Positions 28,301 through 44,650 of a DNA stretch of 64,000 nt are shown here, piece after piece; the stretch's first letter is position 1; the number at the start of each line of letters is the position of its first letter. The notes beneath the pieces were generated by a model. The model was given only the letters and a program-made list of their open reading frames with translations. It had not been told where the DNA came from and did no database searches. The position numbers were made by a program, and so were the translations under genes. The DNA comes from Pampus argenteus (lineage: Eukaryota; Chordata; Actinopteri; Scombriformes; Stromateidae), in assembly GCA_036937835.1 (NCBI GenBank), contig CM072864.1, forward strand, positions 468,501 through 532,500. Reading direction: 5' to 3'.

Positions 28301-31300
28301 TCTTCATTAACTTTCACAAATGCACTTTTGATGGCCAAATAAATGCTCAATTAGGGCTTTAAATAACAACACATCCCTCCCCCTGCATATAGGATTTCAA
28401 CCATAGACACACTGACACTCAGAAACTATTGCACAGGTCATGCATGCCTGTCTAAGACACAGAAACTGCACTGTATAAGTCTAACCACCTCTGCTTCTCA
28501 GTATCTCATGGCTTGAAATATGTCAACAACCAAAACTTGGTACAAGTGCTTTTTGTGTGAAAAGCAAAGTGGTGCAAGACAAATGTGATTTTTGGAATAT
28601 AGTAAAATGTCTCAGGCTTCCTAAAAATCTTAAATGTCCCGTCAACTAAGATGGTTCATAGTGTTAGCATTGAGCACTAACCCTTGTGTTAAATTCTCAG
28701 GCACTGTTCCCTTCACATCTGGTCCCTGAACCATTTGTCTACTACAGTGACTCACAAACACCTCCTCTGTCAGTGAAGAACTACAAACATGTCCTCCTCA
28801 GAACTACAAAGGGAAGATGAGGAGATTCTCACTAAGACGACAGAGCTGTGTGGGAGTTTTTCTGTGATTTACGGTCTTGCTGTTGTTTGCCCCTGCAGGG
28901 TACAAGCTGCCCCCGAGAGTCCATCTATCGGCGGGGGAAGTGGATGTGAAAATAACACAGGCTGACTAGTTTCCTCTTCCCCGCCCTCAGTGCTCTACTC
29001 CTCACCAGATGGCCTCTTTGATATGCCTGCATCTGCCCGCCTCCACCTCCTCCTCCTCTCCTCCTCCCCCTCCTGCTCTCTCCCACTGTCGCCCCCCGGT
29101 GGTTCACAGCAGGGTAGCGAAGCACCGCCCTCGTCTTCTGCCTCCTCACACAACTGTGCTGATCCGACTGACGGGTTTTGATTTGGGGCCATTCCCTTGC
29201 CCGCCCACCGCCCCTGGGTGTGGAGAGAGTGGGGCGTTTGATGGGGGAGGTAAGGGGGAGTGCGGAGGGGGAGGTGGGATGGAGGAGAGGGGCGGGTACT
29301 GGGGGCTGTAGGACTGTGGTGGTGTCTGGCTCACGAGGCGCGCCGAGGGTGTCTGGGGTGGCGGGGTGGAGAAGATGAAGTGGGTGGAGGCGGAAGCGGA
29401 GGGGCTGAGTGGGGAGTGTGCGTGCACGGCATGGTTGTGAGAGTGTGTGTGAGCATGGGGGTGGGGCTGCGAGTGCGACATGGTGAGTGGGAGCTTGGCG
29501 CCGCCACCTGGCCTCCCTGCCGTGGGGTGTGAGTGGTAGACTCCGTGTGGGGTAGTGGGGGTGATGGGGGAGTGCGGGGACAGTGGAGGGGGAGTAATGA
29601 ACCCTGAGCCCATGTAGCGTGGGTGGGCGGCACCGTGTTGGATCCTCTGATGCTGCTGGGTATGAGAAGGAACGCAGCCAGGTGGGCCCTGCCGCCGCGG
29701 CGCCGAGACCTTGTGTGAGAGGATGTGGTGCTGCGGGACGCTCTGCATGTGGTAACGGTGATGGTGGTGGTAAGGTGGGGGTGGGGTCTGCTGCTGCTGG
29801 TGCCCAGTAACACTGACTCCGCCTCCTCCATTGTTGCTGTGGCAATACTGGGCGTGCAGCGCCTGCAGCTTGGATGGTGCCCCTCCCGTACCTCCTCCCC
29901 CTCCAACTCCTCCCGAGTCCACCTGGCCGAGGTTGGCCGAGGGCGAGGGGCATGGGGAAGGAGAGGATGGGTGGAGGATGGGAGGTGCGGGGGCGGGATA
30001 ATGAGGGGGTGATGATATCATCAGGGGACTCGGGGGACCCTGTGGTGTGGGTGATGTCATCGTCAGGGGACCAGGAACCTTGCCTCTGCGGCTGCCGAAG
30101 AAATTCCCTAGCAGGCCGACGCCAGTCGGTCCTCCCCCACCAACCATCCCTCCTCCGAGCCCAGCCCCTCCCCCGCTCACAAGTGGGGAGGTGTTGACCC
30201 CACCCTGGTTGTGACAGAGCCCCGGCCCACCCCCCATCCCCGTACCGGGGCTCTGAGTAGGGCGGTGTGGCCAATAAGCTGCTGGAGATGAGGGGACCAT
30301 CATGGGGCTGTAGGACAGACCTCCAGTAGGCAGGGGGCATTGCTGGTGAGGCTGGGGGCTGCTAATAATGGAACCCTGAGAGGACGGAGGAACCAAGAGA
30401 GAGAAAAGGAAGTACAAACACAGCAGATTAGAAATAGTTTCCCACACACAGTGCTTCCCATTTTCCAAGCTAGCTGTCCAGGCAGCCCCGATTTCAGGAG
30501 AAACTTTAATCTGTCCATTACTTTGGTTAATGTCCAAATTGTTGCTAAATATCATGTTAGCATTATTAGCGTGAACAACAGTTTTTTATCCATTATAGAA
30601 GGTCTTGGCTGATACGACTCTGTATTACAGATGTTTATTACTAGTGAGTAGGCTGATACGACTCTGTATTACAGAGGTTTATTACTAGTGAGTAGGCTGA
30701 TACGACTCTGTATTACAGAGGTTTATTACTAGTGAGTAGGCTGATACGACTCTGTATTACAGAGGTTTATTACTAGTGGGTAGGCTGATACGACTCTGTA
30801 TTACAATGGTTCATTACTAGTGAGTAGGCTGATACGACTCTGTATTACAGAGGTTTATTACTAGTGAGTAGGCTGATACGACTCTGTATTACAATGGTTT
30901 ATTACTAGTGAGTAGGCTGATACGACTCTGTATTACAGAGGTTTATTACTAGTGAGTAGGCTGATACGACTCTGTATTACAGAGGTTTATTACTAGTGAG
31001 TAGGCTGATACGACTCTGTATTACAGAGGTTTATTACTAGTGAGTAGGCTGATACGACTCTGTATTACAGAGGTTTATTACTAGTGAGTAGGCTGATACG
31101 ACTCTGTATTACAATGGTTTATTACTAGTGAGTAGGCTGATACGACTCTGTATTACAATGGTTTATTACTAGTGAGTAGGCTGATACGACTCTGTATTAC
31201 AGAGGTTTATTACTAGTGAGTAGGCTGATACGACTCTGTATTACAGAGGTTTATTACTAGTGAGTAGGCTGATACGACTCTGTATTACAATGGTTTATTA

Positions 31301-34231
31301 CTAGTGAGTAGGCTGATACGACTCTGTATTACAATGGTTCATTACTAGTGAGTAGGCTGATACGACTCTGTATTACAGAGGTTTATTACTAGTGAGTAGG
31401 CTGATACGACTCTGTATTACAGAGGTTTATTACTAGTGAGTAGGCTGATACGACTCTGTATTACAGAGGTTTATTACTAGTGAGTAGGCTGATACGACTC
31501 TGTATTACAGAGGTTTATTACTAGTGAGTAGGCTGATACGACTCTGTATTACAATGGTTTATTACTAGTGAGTAGGCTGATACGACTCTGTATTACAGAG
31601 GTTTATTACTAGTGAGTAGGCTGATACGACTCCGTATTACAGAGGTTTATTACTAGTGAGTAGGCTGATACGACTCTGTATTACAATGGTTTATTACTAG
31701 TGAGTAGGCTGATACGACTCTGTATTACAGATGTTCATTACTAGTGAGTAGGCTGATACGACTCTGTATTACAGATGTTCATTACTAGTGAGTAGGCTCT
31801 CCCTGACATAATGCTGAAGCTGTTTTTACAGTCAGTTTAATCCTCATCACTGACGGCCTTGCTGCTTCTTGGCTTACAAAGCTTTTTGGTATCATTTACT
31901 ATTTCATTTTAAAAGTGGCTCTGTGGCGTCACTGAGTTGTACTGGTTCAAACAATAACTTACTAATTAAAAAAAAAAAAAAAAGAAATAAAAATACAACA
32001 TTGTTACATTAGTATTACCTTAGAAAATGCAGCCAATATCATTAGCCACTAGCTGAACTCCCATTCAAAAAGCTTCAGACTACGTCAGTTATTTTCAATG
32101 AGTCATTCTGGTCTCAGTCTCTAAATTCAGGCCCTCTGATAATTTTGAAAATTATTGCTGCATTCATAAGATTTGAAGACTTATAGTAGCTTTGACGTCT
32201 GCTGTGTGCATGTTGGTTGACTGCTATAATTGACAGTTGGCTCACCTGCTGCTCTCCCCAACCCTGGGGCTCGAACTAAGACGGACTATTGCAATATTTC
32301 AGTGACTGTAATGTTATTTGATTACGGTAATAAAAATGACCACATTTACTTGCTAATCTTCAGAATAGACCTAATCTGTGTTTGCTTATTGTTTTGACAA
32401 CATAGCTCATAAATAGAATGTTTTTTGGAGGTAAACAAATCAATACATGCAGGAAAGGAGGTGATGTAGATGAAGACAAATGGCGAGAAAAATGGAGACG
32501 ACTTGATATGCTATTAGTTATCGATACTGGGGCCTGTTTCGCCAAAAACATGCGAGCTGCGACCTGCAACATACAATCATTTCCTCTTGTGTTCAGTTTA
32601 ACACATTTAATTTGAAAAATATCTCTTTCAATCCATGAATGGGCATACGAGAGACTGAAGGACATTCATTTGCAATTTGAGAGTGACAATCATTTGTGAA
32701 ACAGGATCTAGATGTTAACAAGCTCACAAACTGCTGGCATGAAACAGTCCCATATCACCGTGGCTGCACATCATTCCACCTCTTTGTATGTACTGACTTT
32801 CATCTAAAGTTGGAATAAGAAACACAAATTCATATGAGTCATAGAAGTGTTACCTCAACATTCATACAACACACTGAGATGTTATGAATGAGATGAACAT
32901 GCTGCAGCAGCATGCTGGGAGCTCACATCATACATGCTTTAAGCACCAAACTTACTTCCATGGTACTGTCCAATGACCCCACACTGTTCCTACGACCTCG
33001 CTTCCCTATTACCGAATCAGAATGAAGCAACATTAAAACCTACAAAAACCATAAAACTATTATGCTAAGCTAATCAAGTCCTGACTTCATACTTAACAAA
33101 CAGACATGAGATGTACAGTATATTAAAAAATGTTCAGATATGCCTGACTTTATCAACTCATTTTGATATAAAAGAGGCCTTAACATTTATTATGTTTAAT
33201 ATAGAATAGCTGATTTTTTCCATGAACAGAGATGCTATAAATATATAACAATCTACCTATGAGCGTACCATAAAGGAGTGTGTATGAACAGTGACTGTAA
33301 TCATTGCTCCTGTTCATACTGGCTGTTCAAAGATCTGCTTCAAATGTGCTGATTTGAAGCTTCATATTAGCTTCACATAAACTTTAAATCCATGTTGTGT
33401 TTTACTGACTGCTGTTTTAAGACACACTTGGAAATATTGAACCTATCTTTTGATAATATTTTTATACATTAATTTAAGTAATATTTTAATGCAGGGCTTG
33501 TACTTGTAACAGAATATTTTATGCTGTGGTACTGCTTTTACTTAAATACAAGATCTCAATGATAGAAACTAGTAATCCATCCAAAGTATTTCCACAGTAT
33601 TGTCTAATTTTGTGTTGTAGTTCCGCAGGTGTCCAGCAGGTGGAGAAAGACCATCACAACATTACATTAGGCTTCCATCTTGCTGTATAACTTTACGATT
33701 TTACATTTCATCACTATTTCATCATTCGCATAAGAACATAGATGCAGACTCATAATAAATAGAACTGCAGCAGTAAACAGAAACAGGAAATCACAGAAAT
33801 GAATGAATATAATCTCTAATCAGCATGTTTGTTTGTTTGTTTGTTTGTTTGTGACGCTCACCCGTCTCTGAGAGGTCTCTCAGTGAGGAGCTGAGCGCTG
33901 TGCGTTTGAGTCCATCTACTGATGCATATGTGTCGTCAAGACTCGGCCTTCCTATGGTGCCGTTCACCACCTCACCCTTTACAGGCACACCACCGGAGTT
34001 GGACCCGCCACCAACTCCTGCTCCTCCCCCGGTCAACACACCCGGACGCATGACTCCTTTCTGCTTTTCAAGTTCAGCTGAAGAGGAGAGGAGAGGAGAG
34101 GAGAGGAGAGGAGGAGGGGGGGCAGGAGAGGAGAGGAGAGGAGAGGAGAGGAGAGGAGAGGAGGAGAGGAGGAGGGGGGGCAGGAGAGGAGAGGAGAGTG
34201 AAATGTGACAGTAACCATATTGTAATAAATC

Positions 34232-34262
<31 letters not shown>

Positions 34263-37200
34263 GCGTGTTGATATATAACATACTGTCTCCTTTTATTATT
34301 GATTTTGTGAGATTATTATTTGCAGAGTTGAACATATAAATAAATATTCCTCATTTCTGATGAATACTACTACTGTTACTACTGTAATTACTTTTAGTGT
34401 TGCTCTTAATGTTATTAGTACTAGTATTACTACTAGTACTCTTCAACTACTGGAACTATTACTACCACTACTATACTCTATAGTACTGGCTGTTACCATG
34501 TCTGCAGCAGGGAGTACACTTACACTCTACTCGGTACTTTTCCATGTCCTGGACCTCCGCGATGCTCTCTCGGAGGTCAGAGGTGAAACGAGCTCGGTCC
34601 TGCTGGCTCGGAGCCGTGAAGACAATCAGCACCTTCCTCTCTCCTCCAGGATTCGCTGACGTCAGTCTGATACCGTGAGGGTAGTCTGTGTGAGACACGT
34701 TACACGTTGTGACCGCTCTGAAGTTTCAGTGATGTAAAACAACAACAACAACAACAACAACATGAAATATCTGTGTGGTCTCTCAAATTGAAAATGAGAA
34801 GGTTTAAAGGCCGTAACACAGGGTGAACTCCAGCAGAGCAGAAGCAGGAATTCAGTTTCCACCTGACTTGCACATTTTGAATGCACATAAACAGGATTGT
34901 GGCATTGTGGTGCTGCATTTAAGCACAGCAGCGCTTTGAGCTCAGTGCTAATGTTAGCTTGCTAACATGCTAACCATAGATCTATACATGTGGATACGCT
35001 GCATCGATGCATCAATGTGTCAACAAAGCTGCCCCTCTGAATGCAGGTATGTTGTGGGAACATATTTAAATTAACATAAAACATAATAAGAGGTAGAGAC
35101 ATGACCAGACCCAGCAAACAACCTGAAACACAACAAACAAACAAAAACAACCACATATAATCATAGTAGTAATAACAATAATTATTTATACAATGCTAGC
35201 CAGTTCTCACACGTGTGTGTGCATAAGTGCATCTATATATGTCGTAAAGAATATACATCTGTGTACATTGATAATGCTGATAGGATGATCAGATGATCAA
35301 TAGCCAGCATTGGATTGACCCATCTTTCCACACACACACACACACACACACACACCACCACCACCAGTCCGTGTATGACTGTGCTGATGAATCATGGGAC
35401 AATCTGTCCTGGTCACAGTCATCACCACAGTCTGCCAAATCACAGTTCCAACTGAACAAGAGCTGTCAACAACAACAACAACAACAACATAACTAACCAA
35501 CCAACTAACTAAACAACCACGCTGCAGCTTTGGCACATTAACAACACCATCGGCTCTGAGACAGCACTGCAGATCTGCAAATGACTCAGAAAACGCCATA
35601 TGATGCAGAACAGAATACAGCAGACACTGAAATGGCCAAAATTTATGTGGCCTCTGCTGCTATTTAAGGTGGTTTTAAAGATTTATGTTTTCAGTAAAAA
35701 CCAAAGAGCATCTGCCACGTCTGGAGTCTGAAGCACCTTAAAGTGTCACAGACAGCCGCTAACTGTTCCAACTGACTCCCATCAAAAAGCCTCAACTGCT
35801 CTCCAGAAACACTGAGTCAATCTGGTCTCAGTCTCTAAATTCAGGCCCTCTAATAGCTGTCAGGAAGTCAGGAAGTACTGAGAGATGGACACATTGTTAG
35901 TTTTAACTTTTAGTAGACGTGATTAACAATAACAAAAACAGTCTTCTCCTTTAAGAGGTGGAGAAACACCACCAACTCCAATCTACTGCATAGGACCGAG
36001 AGCCACACATAAACACGACTCCGTATATGACTGTGCTAACATCATTATTCAGAAACATGTCGGTTGAAGGTTGACAGAGGTATAATTAGGAAATCCTGTG
36101 ATGTTTCTTTGTGTTTTCAGTACTAACTCCACTTCTGCAGACTGATGGAGTCTCACATTTAACTAAAAAGCTGGCAGACAGATGATCAGTTCTGTAACTG
36201 GAGACAGAAGTAATGTTTTGTTTTGGCAAGAGATTATTAGCAGATTGTTGCAGAACGTTTCCAACTGGGACAAGTTGTTCCAGTTTTGGTGTGTTTAAAA
36301 AACAAAATCTATGGTTGTCATTTATTGACAACAATGTGTACACGTTCAGATGCAGCCTGTGGACCCAAAGTAGCTTACTGCAACCTTGAGATCCATTTAT
36401 ACCACTGCTGCAACTTCTTGACCCATAAACATATTAACATATGTCAACCAGTATGAGACTATAACAAGAGATTACAGAAACGCCAATATGTTAATTTAAA
36501 AACTCAGTTGCCATTTCACAGCGGTGTTGGGCAGATGCCACATATATGTTATATGCTACATATGTTCGCAACCTTAAAAGTTACTGTCACTGTTCTACTA
36601 CAGGAGAGATACTTTAATACCCTTTAGGGCTTAAAAACAAACAAACAACTGAATTCAACTTTTTCAGGACTGATATCATTGTCAGTGTCTGAAGCACAAA
36701 ACATAACATATACTGTGATGACCTCGGGTATGTGTGTATGTACAGTATTATCAATATACATGCATGTGTCTATAGTGAGAATATGTGCATATGTGTGGGC
36801 CTACTGACTTCAGGGCACAAATAGAAAAAGAAAGACAAACCAAGTGTGACAGCTGAGAGACAGTTAAGCAAATGCAAAGAAGAAAAAGAAGATAAAAATA
36901 AAACAGAGATGAGCTGAGACAGACGGAGGGAGCAGATGGACAAGAGGAGAGACAGAGCAGCACTTACATGTGTTTTGGAAGGTGTGGACCTGCATGTCTA
37001 CCAGAGGAAACGATTGTCTGAAGCTGTATGTCACCAAAGTCTTCTTCTTTTGGAAGATCTTTGTCACCTGAGGAGGCGGAGGATGAGGAGGAGGAGAGGT
37101 AAAGTTAAATAAATGTAGTGGAGTAGAAAGTACAGTATTTTTACCTCTGAAATGTAGTGAAGTGGAGGTTTAGCATCAAATGGAAATACTTGAGTAAAGT

Positions 37201-40200
37201 ACAAATTACCTATAACTAAAGTAAAGTACTTGAGTTAATATACTTCTTTCTTTCTTTTTCCACTAAAATCCATAATGGCAAAAAAAATTCACCGTACAAA
37301 CACAGACTAGTTACCATCAGCAGGTCGTTAAACAGGAAGACTTCTCTCTGGTGGACGCCACTTCTCTGAGCTCGGTTCGGATCAGGAACCTCGAACAGCT
37401 GACAGCAGCACACCAGCCGGCGGTGAGGCAGGGAGAGCACCTACAGCACAAACACACACAACACAAAGGTGTGGCAACGTTGTGATTGGCAAGTCGCTAC
37501 CATGGTGACAATGCTGGTTATGTACGCTATGTATCGTAACCTCAGATTAGAATAGGAGTATAGACTGTTTTCAGTTGATGAAGTGAATCATTGTGTTAAT
37601 TCATGCACCAGCTGTAATCAGCTGACAGCTGAATCAGTCACACACCAATCACAGCCATTCTCACAACAAGGTGGTTCATTTACATTTAACTGCTCCTGGT
37701 AGTTTTTCTGGCATGTACATTTTGTTTTAATGGATTAAGCCATTTTTTCGCTAGCCAAACTTAGTATTAGCATTATCACAGTTAAGCATAGACTGTAAAT
37801 GCACCATGCTAACCAAGCTAGCATTTAGCAGCTTGTGTTAGTGTCTGGTCCACCCGCTTGTCCAAATATGGTCACTTCTGGCTCCAAAAAAACAAGATGG
37901 CGACGGCCAAAATGCAAGCTCAAGGCTTCAGAACAGGAGTCCACAAACTGTTGGGTGACATCACAGTGGTTTATATACAGTCTATGACCTGAACAGACTA
38001 ATAACTTTCATCCTCTGACTTTTCACTTACTAGGTCCATGAAAAAAAACACGTCCTTTATCTTTGATCGTACATGTTGGAGTGAACTGAAAATTACAGTC
38101 AGGTTTGAAGGTAGAAGGACTGCTTGTTTGAGCCATCTCGTTAACTTTACACATATGTACAGATGTTTGTAAGACAAGTCTGAGCGTCTTACAGGTTTTT
38201 TGCCGACCACCATCCTCTCCACTGCCTGGACCTGGGAGACATGGTCATCGTTGGTCCTAAGCTCCCACTTCTGGATCCTTCCATAGATCGCTACTAGCAG
38301 GTCTCTGGGGATGTCCTGACCGTTATCAACACCTGACACGAACACAGTCACAACAAAGTTTCAGATATGAAATTACAAAATGTCATCTGGATGCCCACCT
38401 TGCTAACATGCTGATGTTTAGCAAGTATAGTGTTTACCATGTTCACCATCTTAGTTTAGTGTTTACATGTATTAAAACCTGCTAATTAGTACTAAAGAGC
38501 TGAGTCTGACCAGAATGTTATTAGTTTTGCAGGTAGTAATAGCTACTGATTAAATTTTCCATCAATCAATCAAAATAGATAAATTGATAAATTGTTGCAG
38601 CTCTAAACCAAAGCATTGGAAAATAAGATTTTGTAAGTGTGTATTTTTTGTGTGTTTTAAATCTTTGCGACCTGCATGAATTAAAATAGATGGAGATGAT
38701 GTCGTGACTGACCCCGCAGGTTCTTGATGAAGTCCTCAAGCTTCATCTTCCTCTCTGGCTTAACGTTGGGGCTGTACATGTCCGTATTGAGGAGGATGAT
38801 AGCGAAGGCCAGGATGAAGATGGTGTCTGGATTTTGGAACTGCCGGATCAGCACCGGGTTACAAACACAGTACCGCTGACTGCAGAGAGACAGAGAAGAA
38901 GTGAAGAACAAACCAGGCATCAACAATCACACCGCATGCTTTCTGGGAATCAAACCCGCTGCAGATTAGTACCTGAAGGCCTCCACCAGCCGCTCCACTC
39001 GCTGAGCTTCACCCTGCACTTTAATCTGAGCCTGGAACTTCCTCAGAGCATCGTCCAGATCCATCCCAGAAAAATCCATCTCATCTAAAACACAGCTACA
39101 CACAGAGACAGAGAACACTGATAAATTACACATATAATCAGAAACCAAACAAAACCTCTCTGAAAGGCTAGTGCTCACTCAAGGACATCCTTGTTGAACT
39201 GCTGCCGGCTGCCCAGGAACTCTCCAATCATCTGCCTGCTCAGTCCCTTCCTCTCCAGGATGAACCTGGCGATGCCCACCGGTGTGTCGGACACGAAGCC
39301 CCTCTCGATCAGGTACTGGATCCCCTTCTCTGGCTTCCTGCAGTGAAGAAGAGACGGACATTTGAACCTGTTGTTTTTTCCTATTTGAATTTAATTTTCT
39401 GTCCTGTTCTGCAGGTTCTGTTGTTAAAATCATTGCTTTCTTAGATGCAGAAGTCAAAATGTCATGTGGAGGAGGTTATAGGCACTGTATGTGGACTAAG
39501 TATTATCCAGCTCTGAGAGGCTGTTTACATGACTTGCAGTCTGATTGTAGTTTTGAGTGATAAGACGAATATATCAGCTGTCAGCATTTTTTTTGTGTGT
39601 GTGACTTTTTTGTGCAATTTTAACTAACTAACTATATGAGTATGATGTTAGCAGTATAGCTGTGACGTAGCAGTGTGTGTGTTACTGTGACAGTCAACTT
39701 CTAGCATGTAGCTAACTAGAGGAAAATGTCTGCTAGCTGTGATGCTAATTTATATTTATATATTATGGATTGTATGTATCCTGTTTCCTGCAGTTGTAGA
39801 CATGCAGTCTCACTTATTGAACAGGTTAAGTCCGATGCGATACTGCCGACGCTGCGCCACGTCGTTGTTGAAGGCGGGTGAGTCCCAGCTGTGGCGGCTC
39901 TCTCTCTGATAGGTCTGCTTCCCCAGCGTGGCTCCTCCGATTGGCTCTCGAAGGCTGTCGCGTGAAGAGGAGCCAGAGCTGCAGTTGTTGACAGTGGTGT
40001 CGTCGTTGGAGTTGGTGGTGGTAGAGTTGACGCTCTCGTTGTCTCCGTCCGAGCAGAGCAGGTGGTGGTGGTGGAGGTGGGCGTGGTGCTGTTGCTGGGC
40101 CTCCATATTGGGGAGTGCCAAGGAGGAGGAGGACAGTGGCGAGGGTGTGAGTGGTGGTGGCAGGGGCGAGAGAGGTGTGAGTGGCGGCACAGGGGATGGC

Positions 40201-41589
40201 AGTGGGGAAGAGGGGGGTTCTGGGTAAGCGTGGGGTAGGTGGTGGTGCTGGTGGTGCAGGTGGTGGTAGTGGTGCTGGGTGAAGTGGTGAGTGTGCTGGA
40301 TGTAAGGGCCACCGTGGCCTTGGTGCATGTGCAGGATATGAGGTTGGCTGTACTGCGGGTGGTGGTGGAGGATGGTGGGGAGGTGGGGGATGGGAGATGG
40401 GTGAGGGTGGGGGTGTGGGTGGGGTTGCTGGAGCGGATGCGACGGCAGGGTCCGGGCCGAGGGCATCGGTAGGGGGACGGGGGCGGGGCTGCGAGTCTGT
40501 CCCTGTGCTGTGGCGACCGAGCGGCCGTTTGGTTTGTGTTTGATGGTTCCCTGTGGAGAGTCAGCCTCGTTGCTTCCTCCTCCTCCTCCTTCTTCTCGTT
40601 CATCGTCTCCACTCTCTCCTTCAGCTCCACCCCTCCTCTCGCCTCCTCGTTCTACTCCCGATGGCTCCTGTTCATACACCAGCCGTCCGATAGAGCCTCG
40701 CTCAGACCTGAAGATTTCAGCAAAAAAGTTTACGTATAAGAATTATTCCAGGCGTGAAATTAAGGAACATTGCCCTACGTGTCATCTGGTTTAATGCACG
40801 TTCCCCACATGTTCTACTTTTAAAATACATGTATGTTTATGCTAAGAAATGTTTTCAGCTCATAGGACCTGACCTCTGACCTCTGCCAGCTGAATAAATA
40901 GAAACACTGAAGGAAACTTGAACATGTCTGTCAGTGATGTGAAATATTTATGTCACACAATAAGCTCTCGTGATTGGCTGTGCTGACCTGTCGCTCATGT
41001 CCACAGAGCTGTCACTGGGTGGCTCAATGGTCAGAACAGGAAGGTGTCCTCCTCCTCCTCCTCCTGCCCTTCCTCTGTACTCCCCCCGACACTCAGTGCA
41101 GGGGGTGCTGCTCCTCCGGCTGGCGTTGCTGCCTCCTTCTGTCTCTCGGCTGTCCTCCCTCCCCCCTGTGACTCCGCCCGTGCCTCCTCCCCAGTACTCT
41201 GTGTCGGAGCTGGAGGTGGGGCGGGAGAATGGTGAGGACGGCAGGCAGCCGTCGTCCATGTAGAGGGTGACGTCGCTGAAGGAGGTGGCGGTGCTGTCCT
41301 CATGCATGGCGCCTCCTGTGCTTCCGCCCCCACCTCCGACGCCTCCCGGATGGCCTACAACACGTCGGGAGGAAGTGCTACTGTTGCGCCACGCACACTC
41401 TCTGTAATCTTCATCATCATCCTCCTCTTCATCATCTTCTCCTTCCTCCTCCTCCTCCTCTTCTTCCTCGTCTGCCTCATCCTCATCGTCGTCATCATCG
41501 TCCTCTCCCTCTCCTCCTGCATCCTGGGAGTCTTCACGGCCAGACTGACAGGTGAGGGAGTCGTCCATTGAGTCAGCCAGAGACTTAAC

Positions 41590-41626
<37 letters not shown>

Positions 41627-43410
41627 CGTGTCCCATAAATGTATTGACTTTTTAGAGAACCAGGTCTTTATTTAAACAGGTTTATATTATTGGTATAATA
41701 TTTATATGATGGTTTAATATGAAATATGACATTCATGTGAGGATGAATCCTACTAACTTGTGATCCTCTGCCTTTACCTCTAGCGCCACCATGAGGTAGA
41801 CAATTGTGGTTCTGAGTGAAATATCTCAACAAATATTGGATAGATTGCTGAAATTAATACATTGAGACCAGATATTGAAATTTCCTAGAGTAGCCAAATC
41901 AAATAATTTGCACTGAAATACAGAAATGCTGTCAGAAATAAAGCTCACTGAAAGCTTTGACTCGTTCCTGTAGAATCACTGTAGTAACTTGTATAGAGAG
42001 CTACACATCTGACTGTATTTACACTGTACACACATTCCTGACACTGTCAAACATGAACAACTACGTATACACAGTGATCCTCACATGCTGCCTGTTAGTG
42101 TTTTTATCTCATCTGCAAGTGTTGACTGTCACTGACATGTACTGCAGATTGATGTAAAAAGCACACATTAAAAGCACACACGCACAAATGTGCATCTACC
42201 TGCTTTGAGAAGGAGTCGTCCATGTCTCCTGCGTCCTCAGAGCCCTGCTGACCTGCTGACCCCTGACCCTGCGGCTGGCGCTCATCAAATGAGTACTGCA
42301 CCCCCCACAAAAAGCACACACACATCAGGACCAGAACATGTAGCTGTGTGTGTGTTTACATGTGTGTGTGTGCATTGTTTCCTGTCTCACTGACATGTCC
42401 TCTCGAGACACAACATCTATTGACTCTCTCACTAAGGTGAGATCTGGATCTGGATCTGGATCTGTCAGCATATTCGCATCATACTGAACATAATTTACAA
42501 ACTGCTCTTCGTGCTTTTTAAAATGAGAATGGACTCTTCAAGATATTCTAGTTGAGTTTTATGGAGTGATCCTTAAAGTGATGATTGAGCTGCTGATTGC
42601 CACTGATGCTGTTGGGGTTAGCTACACTCAACAACTGCATCTTTCACTTTAAAATGTTGCAGGGCCCAGAACTTCCTGCAGCTAATTACTGATAAGACGG
42701 AGGTAATTATTGTCCCTGATTATACCTCTCTGTTCCAAAATATAACCTGGTACGAGGCTCTCCAGGGCTGAAGGGTAGAAATCTAAAGACTGTCATACAC
42801 TCTTTTATTAGCTCCTGTGTATACTGTTGTTACTCTACACATGGCCTCTCTTCATTTAGGTCCATACTAGCCTGGGAGCCATGTCTGGCCCTCCTGGATT
42901 CACAACCATTAATCTGATTTGATGACCGGAGAAATCCCTGTTTCTCTCACAAATGTTTTCAGAAACATATTTTATTGTACTGTTTAGAAAGTTTCTGAAC
43001 AAAGATGAGAACCGAGCGGCGGCCACGTGTTGCTCTGACTGGTCATAGGTCACATGTTGTTGCTTTGATGGTTGAAGGTCCATCCAGTTGCGTCCTGATG
43101 CATTTTACTCCTTGAAATAACATTTGTGAGTTGATTCTTATTTTACTGAACATTTAAATGTTTCTAATGTTTTATTTGACATATTTTACACTGCCTCATA
43201 TGTATTTCGTTTTTGATATATAGCTAATCATTTGATATGTATAGAAATGTGTATTTAAACAGTTTTAGGTTGTTTTTACTATTATTTGTCCAACATTTTT
43301 ATTTTGTCTTGTGAAGTTTATTACTATTATCATCATTAGCAAGAGAAAAACTGCACTCAATGCTTGGTGGTCTCATTATAATAAGGTCATCTTCAAAATA
43401 TCACCAGAGT

Positions 43411-43464
<54 letters not shown>

Positions 43465-44574
43465 CTGCATCCTCATGTTGGACAGGATGATGCGGCGCGT
43501 CATCCGGCTCTCCGAGGCGGAGCTGCGAAGCCTCTCGAAGTTCTTGTTCATGCGGTACTGCCTGAACGCAGTCTGGATGGTCCTCGCTGCCCGCCGGGAC
43601 ACGAACTGGCCCCCGTACTTCCTTTCCAGCATCTCCACCTATCACAAATACAAATACAAAGACTCAGGTCATTTCCACACAACACTGTGGCATATAGAGC
43701 AATTCATTCATCTTTTCACTGGCTGAGACCTCATTGATCAGTTGGACTGAAGCTGCTTGCTGCAGCTTCGTACCTTCTTGTCCTGGAGGTCTGTAGAGAG
43801 CTCATAGCTGTCAGATAAAGCCTTGCAGCGTTTGCTCTCCTCCTCCTCTTGCTTGCGGAGCGCCAGGCTGGCTGGCTGGTGTCGGCTGCGCTGAGCCCAG
43901 GCAAGACTCGCTGGGCTCGGGGGAGAGATGGGAGAGATGCCCTGGAGGAGGAGAGCAAGAGATAGGTAAGCAGTATTGATTTAGATACTTTAAATTAGTA
44001 TTTAAATCAGGTCAGGTCTACTTGCTGCAGTTCTGGGGTCAATATGATATGATATTTGAGTGTATCAGCTCTGATCATGTGGTCACAATGAGCGCCGGAG
44101 GAAACGGTGTGTTTATAGTAGAAAGGAGAACATAAACTGTGACGAGAAGAGAAATATGTTGACGTGAGGAACAAGTTAAAGGAAAAAGAAACGATCACCG
44201 GTCAGCTACAGAAGGTTTTGAGATGAGTATGTGCAAATGTACAATATAAATAGGAGTATGAAGAGCAAGTATGGGAAGTACACTAGATGAGTGATACGAG
44301 TGCAATATGTCAGTGAATAATGTTTTAATGTTGTATATGTTATTATATAATATATAGTCTAAAGTGGGTAGTTAGAGTCTGATTGGTTGTTAGCTGTGGT
44401 ATAATGAGCATATACTACAGCCATGACATTTAATGTCCTTTTCCAGTTTTATTTTTGAGTATCACTCCATCTGTAAGCAAGCAGCGGCGACACAGAGTTG
44501 CACCAACTGCTGTCTTCACAGCATCATGGTGCACAAGCTTTCAGTTGCTTCCCAGTTTTGGGATTAATAAAGTA

Positions 44575-44650
<76 letters not shown>
